The notes: generated from the letters alone by a model not told the origin. DNA of 7,682 bases from Planctomycetes bacterium RIFOXYC2_FULL_41_27 (GCA_001828645.1 MHZD01000089.1:1-7682); one strand, 5' to 3'. Shown: positions 1 through 6,012, counted from the stretch's first letter. Numbers and translations are program-made.

Positions 1-414
1 CTCTATAACATTGATGACCTTCAATCTGTGGTAAGCCAGAACGTAGACGAACGAAACAGAGAGGTAGAAAAATGTCGTGTACTCATTGAGGAAGAGGTAG
101 AGCACTTCATGGCACGGCTCGAAGAAATGAAAATAGAACCGGCGATCACCCACCTACGCAATCATTTCCACACTATTGGAAAAGAAGAACTGGATCGCTT
201 AAAACCCAAGTTAAAGAACTTAGACAATGGAGACTGGGAGCAGGTCATTTATACCATGGAACGCACCATCAACAAACTCCTCCATCATCCCGCAAAGGTA
301 GCCAAACAAGAGGCAAAGAATGGCGGCGGTTACCGGTATGTGGAGACCATAAAGAAATTATTTGGCATATTCCATCACACCGAACATTCGCAGCATAAAG
401 AGAAAACCGAATAA
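1..414 (+). CDS. hemA: Glutamyl-tRNA reductase, C-terminal part (5' end off the window)
   Basis: Glutamyl-tRNA reductase makes glutamate-1-semialdehyde from glutamyl-tRNA with NADPH, the first committed step of C5-pathway tetrapyrrole synthesis in the cytosol. The reading frame is open from base 1 (LYNIDDLQSVV...), so the GTG at 28 is not the true start and 137 C-terminal residues are visible. They match the family's end: the 'YxIDDL' strand closing the NADPH domain, the long linker helix rich in Glu/Arg (NVDERNREVEKC, IEEEVEHF), then the dimerisation helices ending in a 'NKLLHHPAK' segment close to the conserved NKLLH.P motif. The catalytic Cys and NADPH site lie outside the window. The last residues (HHTEHSQHKEKTE) are a charged tail with no recognised role. 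A DUF2442 gene follows after 26 bp, with no obvious terminator between, so the two may be cotranscribed. Identification rests on recognition of the C-terminal motifs and is fairly secure. Confidence 0.9.
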   Translation, partial: LYNIDDLQSVVSQNVDERNREVEKCRVLIEEEVEHFMARLEEMKIEPAITHLRNHFHTIGKEELDRLKPKLKNLDNGDWEQVIYTMERTINKLLHHPAKVAKQEAKNGGGYRYVETIKKLFGIFHHTEHSQHKEKTE

Positions 415-429
415 CAATTCATAATTGTT

Positions 430-434
430 GGAGG
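430..434 (+). promoter_or_regulatory. Ribosome binding site of the DUF2442 gene
   Basis: GGAGG lies 6 nt before the ATG at 441. It fixes the start of the small gene and argues that it is translated independently of hemA. Confidence 0.8.
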
Positions 435-440
435 CGTGGA

Positions 441-782
441 ATGAATACTTCTGCGATTGAAACAGATATTCCAAAAGCTGAAAACGTAAAATTGACAGAT
501 GATACTTTGAGCGTTGATCTGAACGATGGAAGAACAATATCCGTCCCCCTTGAGTGGTTTTCACGTTTGGTTCATGCCACGGTAGAGGAGAGAAATAATT
601 GGAGACTCATAGGCAAAGGTCATGGTATTCATTGGGAAGATATTGATGAAGATATAAACGTAAAAGGATTATTAGCGGGCAAACCATCAGGAGAGAGTCA
701 GGTTTCGTTCAAAAAATGGTTAAGTCAAAGACAGTCACATCTCACAAATCGTTCCAGTGGACGACGCAAAAGTCACCGATGA
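441..782 (+). CDS. DUF2442 domain protein (113 aa)
   Basis: Small soluble protein of the DUF2442 family; the biochemical role is unknown. Seen in the sequence: a two-strand opening (residues 16-37: VKLTDDTLSVDL followed by DGRTISVPLEWF), the family's 'VHATVEERNNWRLIGKGHGI' stretch (about 44-63), then 'HWEDIDEDINVKGLLAGKPS' (64-83). The basic Ser/Arg-rich tail after residue 95 looks longer than the usual family end and is probably disordered. DUF2442 proteins are often encoded beside a DUF4160 partner, and that pair has been discussed as toxin-antitoxin-like; I see no DUF4160 gene here, only hemA upstream and a convergent gene downstream. The start is supported by GGAGG 6 nt upstream. Family assignment is confident; function is open. 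Confidence 0.85.
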   Translation: MNTSAIETDIPKAENVKLTDDTLSVDLNDGRTISVPLEWFSRLVHATVEERNNWRLIGKGHGIHWEDIDEDINVKGLLAGKPSGESQVSFKKWLSQRQSHLTNRSSGRRKSHR

Positions 783-838
783 AATCTGTCGTGATGCTCG
801 GAACAGACCCCGCATACCACGCCACATAATGATAAATT

Positions 839-1150
839 TTATTTCATGAGAGAATGTATTCTTTTGGTATCCAGCAGCGCCTTTTCCATCGGCACAAGGG
901 GCGTAATCTCTATATCAGTAAAAAACGGGAAGAGAGGGAGTTTTGAAACGATTTCGTCCATTTCTTCGTTGGACTCAGCATCGATAATGGCGGCAGCTCC
1001 TCTCCGACCTGAAAGCTTTCCACCAGCTAATATCTTACCGCGCCGTTGGAATCGTGAAAAATATTCCCACTCCCGTATCACATAACCCAAAAAGTCTTTT
1101 ACAGGCATCTGTGGCATTTGTTTTACCTCAACCTTTAAAAGAAATAACAT
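839..1150 (-). CDS. Muconolactone delta-isomerase-like small protein (103 aa)
   Basis: Resembles the muconolactone isomerase family, small ferredoxin-like-fold proteins that form oligomers; the type enzyme moves a double bond in a lactone during catechol (beta-ketoadipate) degradation. Seen: the N-terminal strand MLFLLKVEV, a central helix (about 16-38), a 'GRRGAAAIIDAESNEEMDEI' core (48-67), and the hallmark 'LPLFPFFTDIEITPL' (71-85), which corresponds to 'LPLFPYMDIEVTAL' in the classical enzyme. The length is near the family's usual ~95 aa, with about ten extra C-terminal residues. GGAGAGG on the minus strand (1160-1166) with a 9-nt gap supports this ATG. It is the last of four minus-strand genes. 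No catechol-pathway genes are present, so the true substrate is probably something else; a role as a small isomerase or binding protein for the neighbouring acyl-CoA enzymes is inference only. It converges on the DUF2442 gene. Confidence 0.75.
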   Translation of the reverse strand: MLFLLKVEVKQMPQMPVKDFLGYVIREWEYFSRFQRRGKILAGGKLSGRRGAAAIIDAESNEEMDEIVSKLPLFPFFTDIEITPLVPMEKALLDTKRIHSLMK

Positions 1151-1186
1151 GTTCTTTTACCTCTCCATTTCATTATAAAAGTTAAC

Positions 1187-1319
1187 TCACCGCAGAGGCG
1201 CAAAGGACGCAAAGTTTCTTTTAAAGACTAAAAACAAACAACTCTTACACACTATTTTTCAGCGGGTCAATTTATTACTATAGTAATTCCTTTGCGCACT
1301 TTGCGTCTTTGCGGTGAAC
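1187..1319. repeat. Inverted dispersed repeat, 'cgcagaggcgcaaag' type
   Basis: Two arms in opposite orientation, 1187-1214 (ACTCACCGCAGAGGCGCAAA...) and 1289-1319, whose reverse complement reads AGTTCACCGCAAAGACGCAA... They match at most positions and are separated by about 75 bp of AT-rich sequence. Each arm is built from a degenerate CGCAAAG/CGCAGAG unit. The pair fills most of the 182-bp gap between the isomerase-like gene and the FabG gene. It could fold as a cruciform or RNA hairpin, act as a transcription attenuator, or be a non-autonomous dispersed element; the sequence does not decide between these. Confidence 0.75.
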
Positions 1320-1332
1320 TAATATCAATATT

Positions 1333-2076
1333 CTAAATTGCTAAACCACCATCTACACTAATCACATGCCCGGTGATATATCTGGCATTGTCAGACAACA
1401 GGAATACAGCTGTTTTGGCAACATCTTCGGTCTTACCAAATCTTCTCACGGGAATCATCTCGATTATCTTATCTTTGTATTCCTGGGGCAGGACTGCCGT
1501 CATGTCGGTTTCAATAAAACCGCAGGCAATGGCATTCACGGTAACGTTTACCTTTCCGACTTCCTTTGCAAGCGCCTTTGTAAAACCGATCATGCCGGCC
1601 TTTGAGGAAGAATAATTTACCTGGCCTGCCATCCCGATTATTCCACTCACAGAGGTTATATTCAGGATACTGCCGTACTTTTGCTTAATCATCTGGGTAA
1701 TGACTGCCTTAGAAAAATTATAAACGCTCTTTAGATTGGTATTGATGACGTCATCCCAATCATTCTCTGCCATCAAAGCCAGGAGTTTATCGCGGGTAAT
1801 ACCGGCATTATTTACGAGGAAGTCAATTTTCCCAAACTTATCTTTGACCTCTTTCACCATATTCTTGGCGCCCTCAAAACTGGCTGCATTTACTTGAAAA
1901 GAGAGGACTTTCACACCCATGGATTCAATTTCTTTTGCCAGTGCATTAGCTGCATCGGCGCTTTTACTGTAATTAAAGACGATGTTGCAACCGTTCTTCG
2001 CCAGTTCCAGCGCAATTGCCCGTCCTATGCCTCTTGTGCCACCCGTAATGATTGCTACCTTATCTTTAAATTCCAC
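1333..2076 (-). CDS. fabG: FabG-type 3-oxoacyl-[ACP/CoA] reductase (SDR family, 247 aa)
   Basis: Classical short-chain dehydrogenase, NAD(P)H-dependent, expected to interconvert 3-oxoacyl and 3-hydroxyacyl thioesters in fatty acid synthesis or the reverse step in degradation. Seen: the cofactor motif TGGTRGIG (11-18), NNAG (89-92), and the full catalytic tetrad Asn114, Ser142, Tyr155, Lys159 (YSSSK). The C-terminal 'YITGHVISVDGGLAI' is typical of FabG, and the length is the family norm. Arg15 in the glycine motif hints at NADP preference. Oddity: the usual 'NAIAPGFI' loop reads NAIACGFI, so Cys185 replaces the near-invariant Pro. The start is a GTG, chosen because AAGGAGG lies 8 nt upstream. 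It sits between a crotonase and an isomerase-like gene, so it may serve a dedicated acyl-CoA route rather than bulk fatty acid synthesis; no acpP, fabD or fabF is nearby. The subfamily is certain, the exact substrate is not. Confidence 0.93.
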   Translation of the reverse strand: MEFKDKVAIITGGTRGIGRAIALELAKNGCNIVFNYSKSADAANALAKEIESMGVKVLSFQVNAASFEGAKNMVKEVKDKFGKIDFLVNNAGITRDKLLALMAENDWDDVINTNLKSVYNFSKAVITQMIKQKYGSILNITSVSGIIGMAGQVNYSSSKAGMIGFTKALAKEVGKVNVTVNAIACGFIETDMTAVLPQEYKDKIIEMIPVRRFGKTEDVAKTAVFLLSDNARYITGHVISVDGGLAI

Positions 2077-2084
2077 GTAATATT

Positions 2085-2091
2085 CCTCCTT
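2085..2091 (-). promoter_or_regulatory. Strong ribosome binding site fixing the GTG start of fabG
   Basis: The minus strand reads AAGGAGG, an almost ideal Shine-Dalgarno sequence, 8 nt before the GTG at 2076. No ATG near this position would give the complete N-terminal strand MEFKDKVAIITGG, so the GTG is preferred. Confidence 0.85.
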
Positions 2092-2137
2092 AATAGTAGT
2101 TTTCAGTTATAAATTTAATATTCAAGAAAATCAAAAA

Positions 2138-2200
2138 GCCACAGAGGCCACCGAGTTCTCAGAGATGTTTTCTGTATCGTCTCTGTGTGCCCTGTGGTCG
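2138..2200. repeat. Imperfect palindromic repeat, 'cacagaggcc' type
   Basis: GCCACAGAGGCCACCGAG at 2138-2155 is mirrored by CTCTGTGTGCCCTGTGGTC at 2181-2199, with a second short complement (CTCAGAGA against TCTCTG) inside. It lies upstream of fabG, in the 274-bp gap before the crotonase gene. Further into the same gap, 2319-2340 contains AATCTATGCAATCTGTGG, two copies of an AATCTRTG unit, another dispersed-repeat style. No convincing promoter was found in this gap. Confidence 0.65.
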
Positions 2201-2350
2201 GAAGTTACTGAAAATCTAATTTGTAGAATTACTTTTGTGGTATAGTAAAGAATCGGATTTTGAAATGCAAGGCAAAAAATATCTGGAGTGTTATGAAAAT
2301 AGGAGGAATAGAATCTGAAAAATCTATGCAATCTGTGGTTTCAATGTATC

Positions 2351-3163
2351 TTATTTCTCTGATGCCTTCCTTGTCAGTTTTAAACGCATCATCTCAGCAA
2401 AAATGCCAACTTCGTATTCGATACCTTTCAAAATGTCGTTTTCTACGGCATAATTGATACACTTCTTCATTTCCTTGAGCGCCCTTGCATCCCGTTCCAA
2501 TAAAGTCTTTGCCGTGTCAATGGCCTGATTTAGTACTTCTTTATGTGGTGAAATCTGGTTGACAAGACCCCACTCAAGAGCCGTCTCGGCGCGGATCATC
2601 TTTCCCAGGAACAGCATTTCCTTGGCGCGGGCAGCGCCGATAAAACGCGGTAAACGCTGAGTACCACCCAGACCGGGAATAATGCTGAGTTCAGGCTTTG
2701 CTTCCGGTAGGCTAAAAAAGGAAAGTTCGGATGCAATACGCAGGTCGCACAGCATGGCGAGTTCCAGACCTGCGCCAATGGTAACGCCATTAATAGCCGC
2801 TATAACAGGTTTTTTGCAATTTTCAATTTCCACGAACATCTCATGAGAGCGGAGGAATCGTTCATAGTTCTTTTCGGCCACCAGACCGGATATCCATGAA
2901 CCAAAAAGTTCGTCTCGATCGGCGCCGTCGCTGAATACCCCTCTGATTTTACTGGCAATAATGATAGCGCCGATTTTATCATCACCCTCGTACTGATCCA
3001 TTTTATCGTAGATGGCGTCGAGAAGCCATGAACCTATGGAGTTTCGCGGCGGTTTTTTCATGTAGATAATGCCAACGGCCTTGCCATTATCTCCAGAAAT
3101 TTCTTCAAATTCGATGTGGTTATAACCGGAGTTATCACCACGATTCATGCGGATGTCTTTCAT
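2351..3163 (-). CDS. Enoyl-CoA hydratase/isomerase family protein (crotonase, 270 aa)
   Basis: Crotonase-fold enzyme that stabilises a thioester enolate; most relatives hydrate 2-enoyl-CoA or shift double bonds. Seen: an oxyanion-hole strand 'FSDGADRDE' (77-85; the usual motif is FCAGAD), the second oxyanion loop NGVTIGAGLELAMLCD (125-140), and 'IIPGLGGTQRLPR' (161-173). Glu134 (GLELA) matches the first catalytic Glu of rat enoyl-CoA hydratase. The second falls in LPEAKPELSIIPG (152-164), which is two residues longer than the common PExxLGIIPG spacing, so either Glu154 or Glu159 could fill that place. Both catalytic acids being available suggests hydratase activity. The N-terminus has about 15 extra residues. 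ATG at 3163 is supported by GGAG (3173-3176), 9 nt upstream. It lies between the ene-reductase and fabG, giving a beta-oxidation-like set; the substrate is unknown. Confidence 0.88.
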   Translation of the reverse strand: MKDIRMNRGDNSGYNHIEFEEISGDNGKAVGIIYMKKPPRNSIGSWLLDAIYDKMDQYEGDDKIGAIIIASKIRGVFSDGADRDELFGSWISGLVAEKNYERFLRSHEMFVEIENCKKPVIAAINGVTIGAGLELAMLCDLRIASELSFFSLPEAKPELSIIPGLGGTQRLPRFIGAARAKEMLFLGKMIRAETALEWGLVNQISPHKEVLNQAIDTAKTLLERDARALKEMKKCINYAVENDILKGIEYEVGIFAEMMRLKLTRKASEK

Positions 3164-3205
3164 CGTTCAAAACTCCATCTATATTACCTTTTAACAGCGA
3201 GTCAC

Positions 3206-3372
3206 ACCGCAGAGGACGCGAAGATCGCAGAGACATTGGTTATGAAATCGAGAGGTTAGGAAGATACGCAAAAGGATAATGACTCTGTAACTTCACAACT
3301 TCGTAACCTCTCAACTTCTCAACATCGCATCTTTCTAATGGTTTTCTTTGCGATCTCCGCGCACTCTGCGGT
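3206..3372. repeat. Inverted repeat with 27-bp arms, containing a nested inverted repeat
   Basis: The arms are 3206-3232 (ACCGCAGAGGACGCGAAGAT...) and 3346-3372 (reverse complement ACCGCAGAGTGCGCGGAGAT...); they differ at only about four positions. Inside, GAGAGGTTA (3250-3258) pairs exactly with TAACCTCTC (3304-3312), and 3291-3322 is a degenerate run of an 'AACTTCNC' unit (aacttcac, aacttcg, aacctctc, aacttctc). The element nearly fills the 219-bp gap between the ene-reductase and crotonase genes. On the minus strand the RNA could form a long stem between the two genes and so lower or modulate readthrough. It may equally be a dispersed non-autonomous element. Confidence 0.8.
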
Positions 3373-3382
3373 AAACCATTAA

Positions 3383-5407
3383 CTATATCTTCAATGCTAC
3401 TTGAAAACCTTCATGGATTGCTTCAAGTGCTGTACGTACTTTGACACAATCACCAATAAAGTATGTCTCCGGGAATTTTCCCTCCACCTGCTTCTGAAGT
3501 TCATTATTTGGGCTGTATCCTACGGCAACGATAACGGTATCTGCCTTGATAAAATGTTCCTGACCGTCCTTTTCGTACACCACCCCCCTATGTATCTGTC
3601 CGTTTTCGCTGTGATTATTGATAATTTCTTTTACCTTTACTTCCGTTATTTCTTTTATCCCTGCATCTTTTAGTTCGTTGAGGATAACCCATCGTGTGGA
3701 AAAGCCAAATCCTCCCCCAACCTTTCTTTTCATTTCCAGCAGGGTGATATTCCTGTTTCCCTTCGAGGTATATTCAACAATGTCTGCAGCGTCAAGCACC
3801 TTATGTTTAAGGAGAAAACAGGCAACATCTGGCCTCATTGCCCCCTGTTTGGCCACATACAATGCCACCTCACACCCAATCGTTCCACCGCCAATGATAA
3901 CAACATCCCTCCCTGTCGTTATTTTCCCTTCCAACACAGTACTGGCGATAGAAACATTTTCTCCTTTTATTCCCCGGAGATTGAGCATTATTGGGCGTCC
4001 ACCTGTAGCTACGATTATTACATCAGGGTGTTCTTCCTCTAATGTCTGTAAATCTGCCTCTTTTCCCATTTTTATGGTTACTTTGAGCTTTGAAATTTGT
4101 CTTTCCAGATACGATATGATATTTTGTATTTCTTCTCGTCCTGGAGGAATATAGGCATATCGTAATTGACCGCCCAGTTGATTATTCTTTTCGTACAGCG
4201 TTACATTGTGTCCCCTCAATGCCAGGACACGGGCTGCCTCCATACCACCGGGTCCGCCGCCCACAACCACAATCTTTTTTGGCTTACCTGCTGTGGTTAT
4301 CTTATATTCACCTTCATGTCCCACCATCGCATTGTATGTACAGGAAACGGGTTTAAAGTTTAATAAAGAATCAAAGCAGCCCTGATTGCAGGCAATACAA
4401 GTTCTGATGTCATTAAACTGTCCGTTTTTGTATTTATTCGGCAGTTCAGGATCAACAATGAGTGGTCTACCGATTGACACCATGTCTGCCTGTTCATTAT
4501 CTAATATTTCTTCTGCCAATTTGAGGTCGTTTATCCGTACCGAAGCGATCACGGGAACTGTTAACTGAGATTTAATCTTCGCAGAAAGATATGCATAAGC
4601 CATCCTTGGAATAGACATCAACATAATGGGGGTCTTGCTTTCATGCCAGCCGGGAGAGACGTTAAAGGCGTCAGCGCCCGCCTGTTGTAATATTCTAGCA
4701 ATTTCAACACTTTCTTCTATCTTGAGCCCTTCCTCTACAAGGTCATCCCCTGACATTCTAAAGATGATGGGATAATCCTTCCCGACTGTTTCCTTTATCG
4801 CAAGAATCATTTCCTGTGCAAAACGAACCCTATTTTCAAGGCTCCCTCCATATTCATCGTTACGTTTATTGGTGGCCTTTGAAAGGAATTGATTAATGAG
4901 ATATCCCATCCCGCCGTGAAGCTCCACGGCATCGAAACCAGCTTTTTTTGCCCTGAGCGTGGCGCTGACATAATTATTAATAACTGTTTTGATCTCCGGA
5001 ATTGTCAAAGCACGTGGTTCCTGTTTGATACTTCTATATGCCACTGCAGATGGCGCGACAGGTTGCATTTTTGTGAAAAAGGATGAGGCGCTTCGACCGG
5101 CGTGAAGGAGTTGTGCGGCCACACGAACGTCATACCGATGGATGGCATCGGTTAATCTTTTTAATCCAGGGATAAGTTCATCCTTATCCAGCCCGATTAT
5201 ACTCTTCCATACCTTGCCATTAATTTCTGGATAGCATCCTCCCACAACAATTAAGCCCACGCCTCCTTTTGCCCGTTCTCTATAAAAATTGATAATCCGG
5301 TCATTAATAGTACCATCTGAAGTAAATCCGAGGTCCATAGCAGACATAATGAGTCTGTTTTTTAACGTTATTTGACCGATATTTATTTTTTCAAATAGTT
5401 CGCTCAT
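3383..5407 (-). CDS. NADH:flavin oxidoreductase / 2,4-dienoyl-CoA reductase-type ene-reductase (674 aa)
   Basis: Iron-sulfur flavoenzyme of the family containing FadH, 2-enoate reductase and BaiCD. Electrons pass from NAD(P)H through FAD and a 4Fe-4S cluster to FMN, which reduces an activated C=C bond. Domains: FMN TIM barrel (about 1-330); cluster site Cys337, Cys340, Cys344, Cys356 (CIACNQGC then 11 residues, Cys); FAD site GGGPGG (383-388); NAD(P) site GGGTIG (506-511); closing FAD contact YFIGDC (649-654). The FadH proton-donor pair is present: Tyr169 in GYLINQFL and His255 in GWHES. Position 167 is Met where many old-yellow enzymes have His (HGAHGYL). The stretch 523-550 between the FAD and NAD motifs resembles that of clostridial 2-enoate-reductase-like members. 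The length is normal. The start matches the family N-terminus (MSELFEKINIGQITLKNRLI), though no good Shine-Dalgarno precedes it. It is first of four minus-strand genes. A double-bond reductase on an acyl-CoA is likely; the substrate is unknown. Confidence 0.9.
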   Translation of the reverse strand: MSELFEKINIGQITLKNRLIMSAMDLGFTSDGTINDRIINFYRERAKGGVGLIVVGGCYPEINGKVWKSIIGLDKDELIPGLKRLTDAIHRYDVRVAAQLLHAGRSASSFFTKMQPVAPSAVAYRSIKQEPRALTIPEIKTVINNYVSATLRAKKAGFDAVELHGGMGYLINQFLSKATNKRNDEYGGSLENRVRFAQEMILAIKETVGKDYPIIFRMSGDDLVEEGLKIEESVEIARILQQAGADAFNVSPGWHESKTPIMLMSIPRMAYAYLSAKIKSQLTVPVIASVRINDLKLAEEILDNEQADMVSIGRPLIVDPELPNKYKNGQFNDIRTCIACNQGCFDSLLNFKPVSCTYNAMVGHEGEYKITTAGKPKKIVVVGGGPGGMEAARVLALRGHNVTLYEKNNQLGGQLRYAYIPPGREEIQNIISYLERQISKLKVTIKMGKEADLQTLEEEHPDVIIVATGGRPIMLNLRGIKGENVSIASTVLEGKITTGRDVVIIGGGTIGCEVALYVAKQGAMRPDVACFLLKHKVLDAADIVEYTSKGNRNITLLEMKRKVGGGFGFSTRWVILNELKDAGIKEITEVKVKEIINNHSENGQIHRGVVYEKDGQEHFIKADTVIVAVGYSPNNELQKQVEGKFPETYFIGDCVKVRTALEAIHEGFQVALKI

Positions 5408-5497
5408 AACTTGTCTAAAATTATTAACGGTGGTATTTATTGAGGCTGGCCATTACCGGTGTTCATTCAACAACGAGAACGCCTATGGCGAGGTAAA

Positions 5498-5551
5498 CTA
5501 TACTATGATGTGAAATTTAGAGTCCCCTGTAATTCTCCTTGTTTTAGGCAT
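5498..5551 (-). CDS. Possible leaderless 17-aa open frame
   Basis: ATG at 5551-5549 encodes MPKTRRITGDSKFHIIV and then TAG. The ATG coincides with the expected transcription start of the promoter just upstream (the -10 box ends 6 nt before), so any translation would be leaderless. The peptide faintly resembles the N-terminus of REP-associated Y1 transposases (MPRxxRI...YHI...RGN) and could be a decayed remnant of one. Alternatively it is chance. AAGGAG occurs inside the frame, not before it. Low confidence as a real gene. Confidence 0.2.
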   Translation of the reverse strand: MPKTRRITGDSKFHIIV

Positions 5552-5557
5552 GTTGGA

Positions 5558-5586
5558 ATTATAAGTATCGTAATAATCTTTGTCAA
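5558..5586 (-). promoter_or_regulatory. Consensus sigma-70 promoter reading towards the ene-reductase gene
   Basis: On the minus strand, TTGACA (5586-5581), exactly 17 bp, then TATAAT (5563-5558): both hexamers are perfect matches to the consensus. Transcription would start near 5551 and run leftward through a leader of about 145 nt into the gene at 5407, possibly on through the crotonase, fabG and isomerase-like genes. Predicted from sequence only. Confidence 0.75.
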
Positions 5587-5678
5587 GTTTATCCTGAAAA
5601 GTGAACCCCGTTTCATAATTATTATTTTAACAGGTATGTCTTTCTGATTATCCCAAAAGAACCGAAGGAAATGAACTC

Positions 5679-5706
5679 TTGACAGTTTATCTCATCCAAT
5701 TATAAG
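5679..5706 (+). promoter_or_regulatory. Possible plus-strand sigma-70 promoter
   Basis: TTGACA (5679-5684), 16 bp, TATAAG (5701-5706), five of six matches in the -10 box. It points right, antisense to the nucleotidyltransferase remnant, the attC-like site and the endonuclease gene. No plus-strand gene that it could serve is evident nearby, so it may be a remnant or chance. Confidence 0.35.
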
Positions 5707-5823
5707 ATAACATCTCATAGTGTATTCAGGAAAGTTGACAACTTAGTGTCTTCGTGACTTTGTGGCGACCTTGATTGAAAAGAATTTGGTTTTGTCAGTA
5801 GATTCCGCCATATTTCACCCTTT

Positions 5824-5925
5824 TTATTTAACGTCGATTTTCATTGCTTCCAGTAAATCAAGCAATTGCTGCAGGACATCTTCTTTACCGTTACTTATGA
5901 AGGCAAGAAATTCTTTTTTGGTCAT
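5824..5925 (-). pseudogene. N-terminal fragment of an AbiEii-like nucleotidyltransferase (33 codons)
   Basis: ATG at 5925 opens a 33-codon frame beginning MTKKEFLAFISNGKEDVL, then a Leu/Gln-rich helix (QQLLDLLEAMKI), ending DVK-stop. As I recall them, AbiEii/DUF6036-type nucleotidyltransferases begin in the same way, with a 'TKKEFLxFI..GK..VL..LLDLLE' helix leading straight into 'YCVIGGLAVNAY'. Here the frame stops just before that point and nothing downstream looks like the catalytic domain, so I read it as a truncated remnant, not a working enzyme. It starts 14 nt after the end of the attC-like site, where the first gene of the next cassette would begin. No Shine-Dalgarno sequence is visible. 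It could instead be a chance small ORF. Confidence 0.4.
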
Positions 5926-5938
5926 GTTTTATCAATTT

Positions 5939-6010
5939 GCACAACGACAAAACTCAATGGCAGCAATGGAGCGCAGCGGAATCCACGTCAAGTGTAGCGA
6001 CTTGTTAGCC
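5939..6010 (-). other. attC-like recombination site (candidate integron cassette junction)
   Basis: Read on the minus strand, the site opens 2 nt after the endonuclease stop codon with GGCTAAC (R''-like; consensus RYYYAAC, one mismatch), continues AAGTCGCTACACTTGACG, and ends 72 bp later with TTGAGTTTTGTC and GTTGTGC (R'-like; consensus GTTRRRY, one mismatch). The outer arms ACACTTGA and TTGAGTTTT can pair with wobbles, and the middle folds tightly (TGGA...CGC-T-GCG...TCCA). The order RYYYAAC - L'' - central hairpin - L' - GTTRRRY, the length, the place right behind a stop codon, and the next ATG 14 nt beyond are all as in integron cassettes. Against it: one mismatch in each core site, weak L-arm pairing, and no integrase or second attC in the window. 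Confidence 0.5.
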
Positions 6011-6012
6011 CT

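Larger units (their letters stand above)
5408..5823. other. Intergenic region upstream of the ene-reductase gene
   Basis: No convincing full-length gene in 416 bp. It holds a consensus minus-strand promoter (5558-5586), a possible opposing plus-strand promoter (5679-5706), a tiny open frame at the predicted transcript start (5498-5551), and one arm of a dispersed repeat, TAGTGTCTTCGTGACTTTGT, at 5743-5762. The leader between promoter and gene is about 145 nt and has no clear terminator hairpin or riboswitch that I recognise. It marks the boundary between the metabolic genes and the AT-rich accessory region. Confidence 0.6.

Noticed and set aside
783..838. Terminator between the convergent DUF2442 and isomerase-like genes
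   Set aside because: The only symmetry (ATGATAAATTTTATTTCAT) is a weak AT-only palindrome with no GC stem or U-tract; not enough to call.
1242..1270. Promoter for the isomerase-like gene (TTGACC, 17 bp, TAAGAG on the minus strand)
   Set aside because: The -10 hexamer matches only about half of the consensus and the site lies between repeat arms.
3291..3322. Possible CRISPR-like or tandem array ('aacttcnc' units)
   Set aside because: Units are only 8-11 bp, degenerate, with no spacers; it is part of the larger inverted repeat.
3618..4154. 178-codon plus-strand open frame
   Set aside because: It lies wholly antisense to the well-supported ene-reductase, has a low-complexity Ser/Pro/Phe composition and no family motif; a shadow of the real gene.
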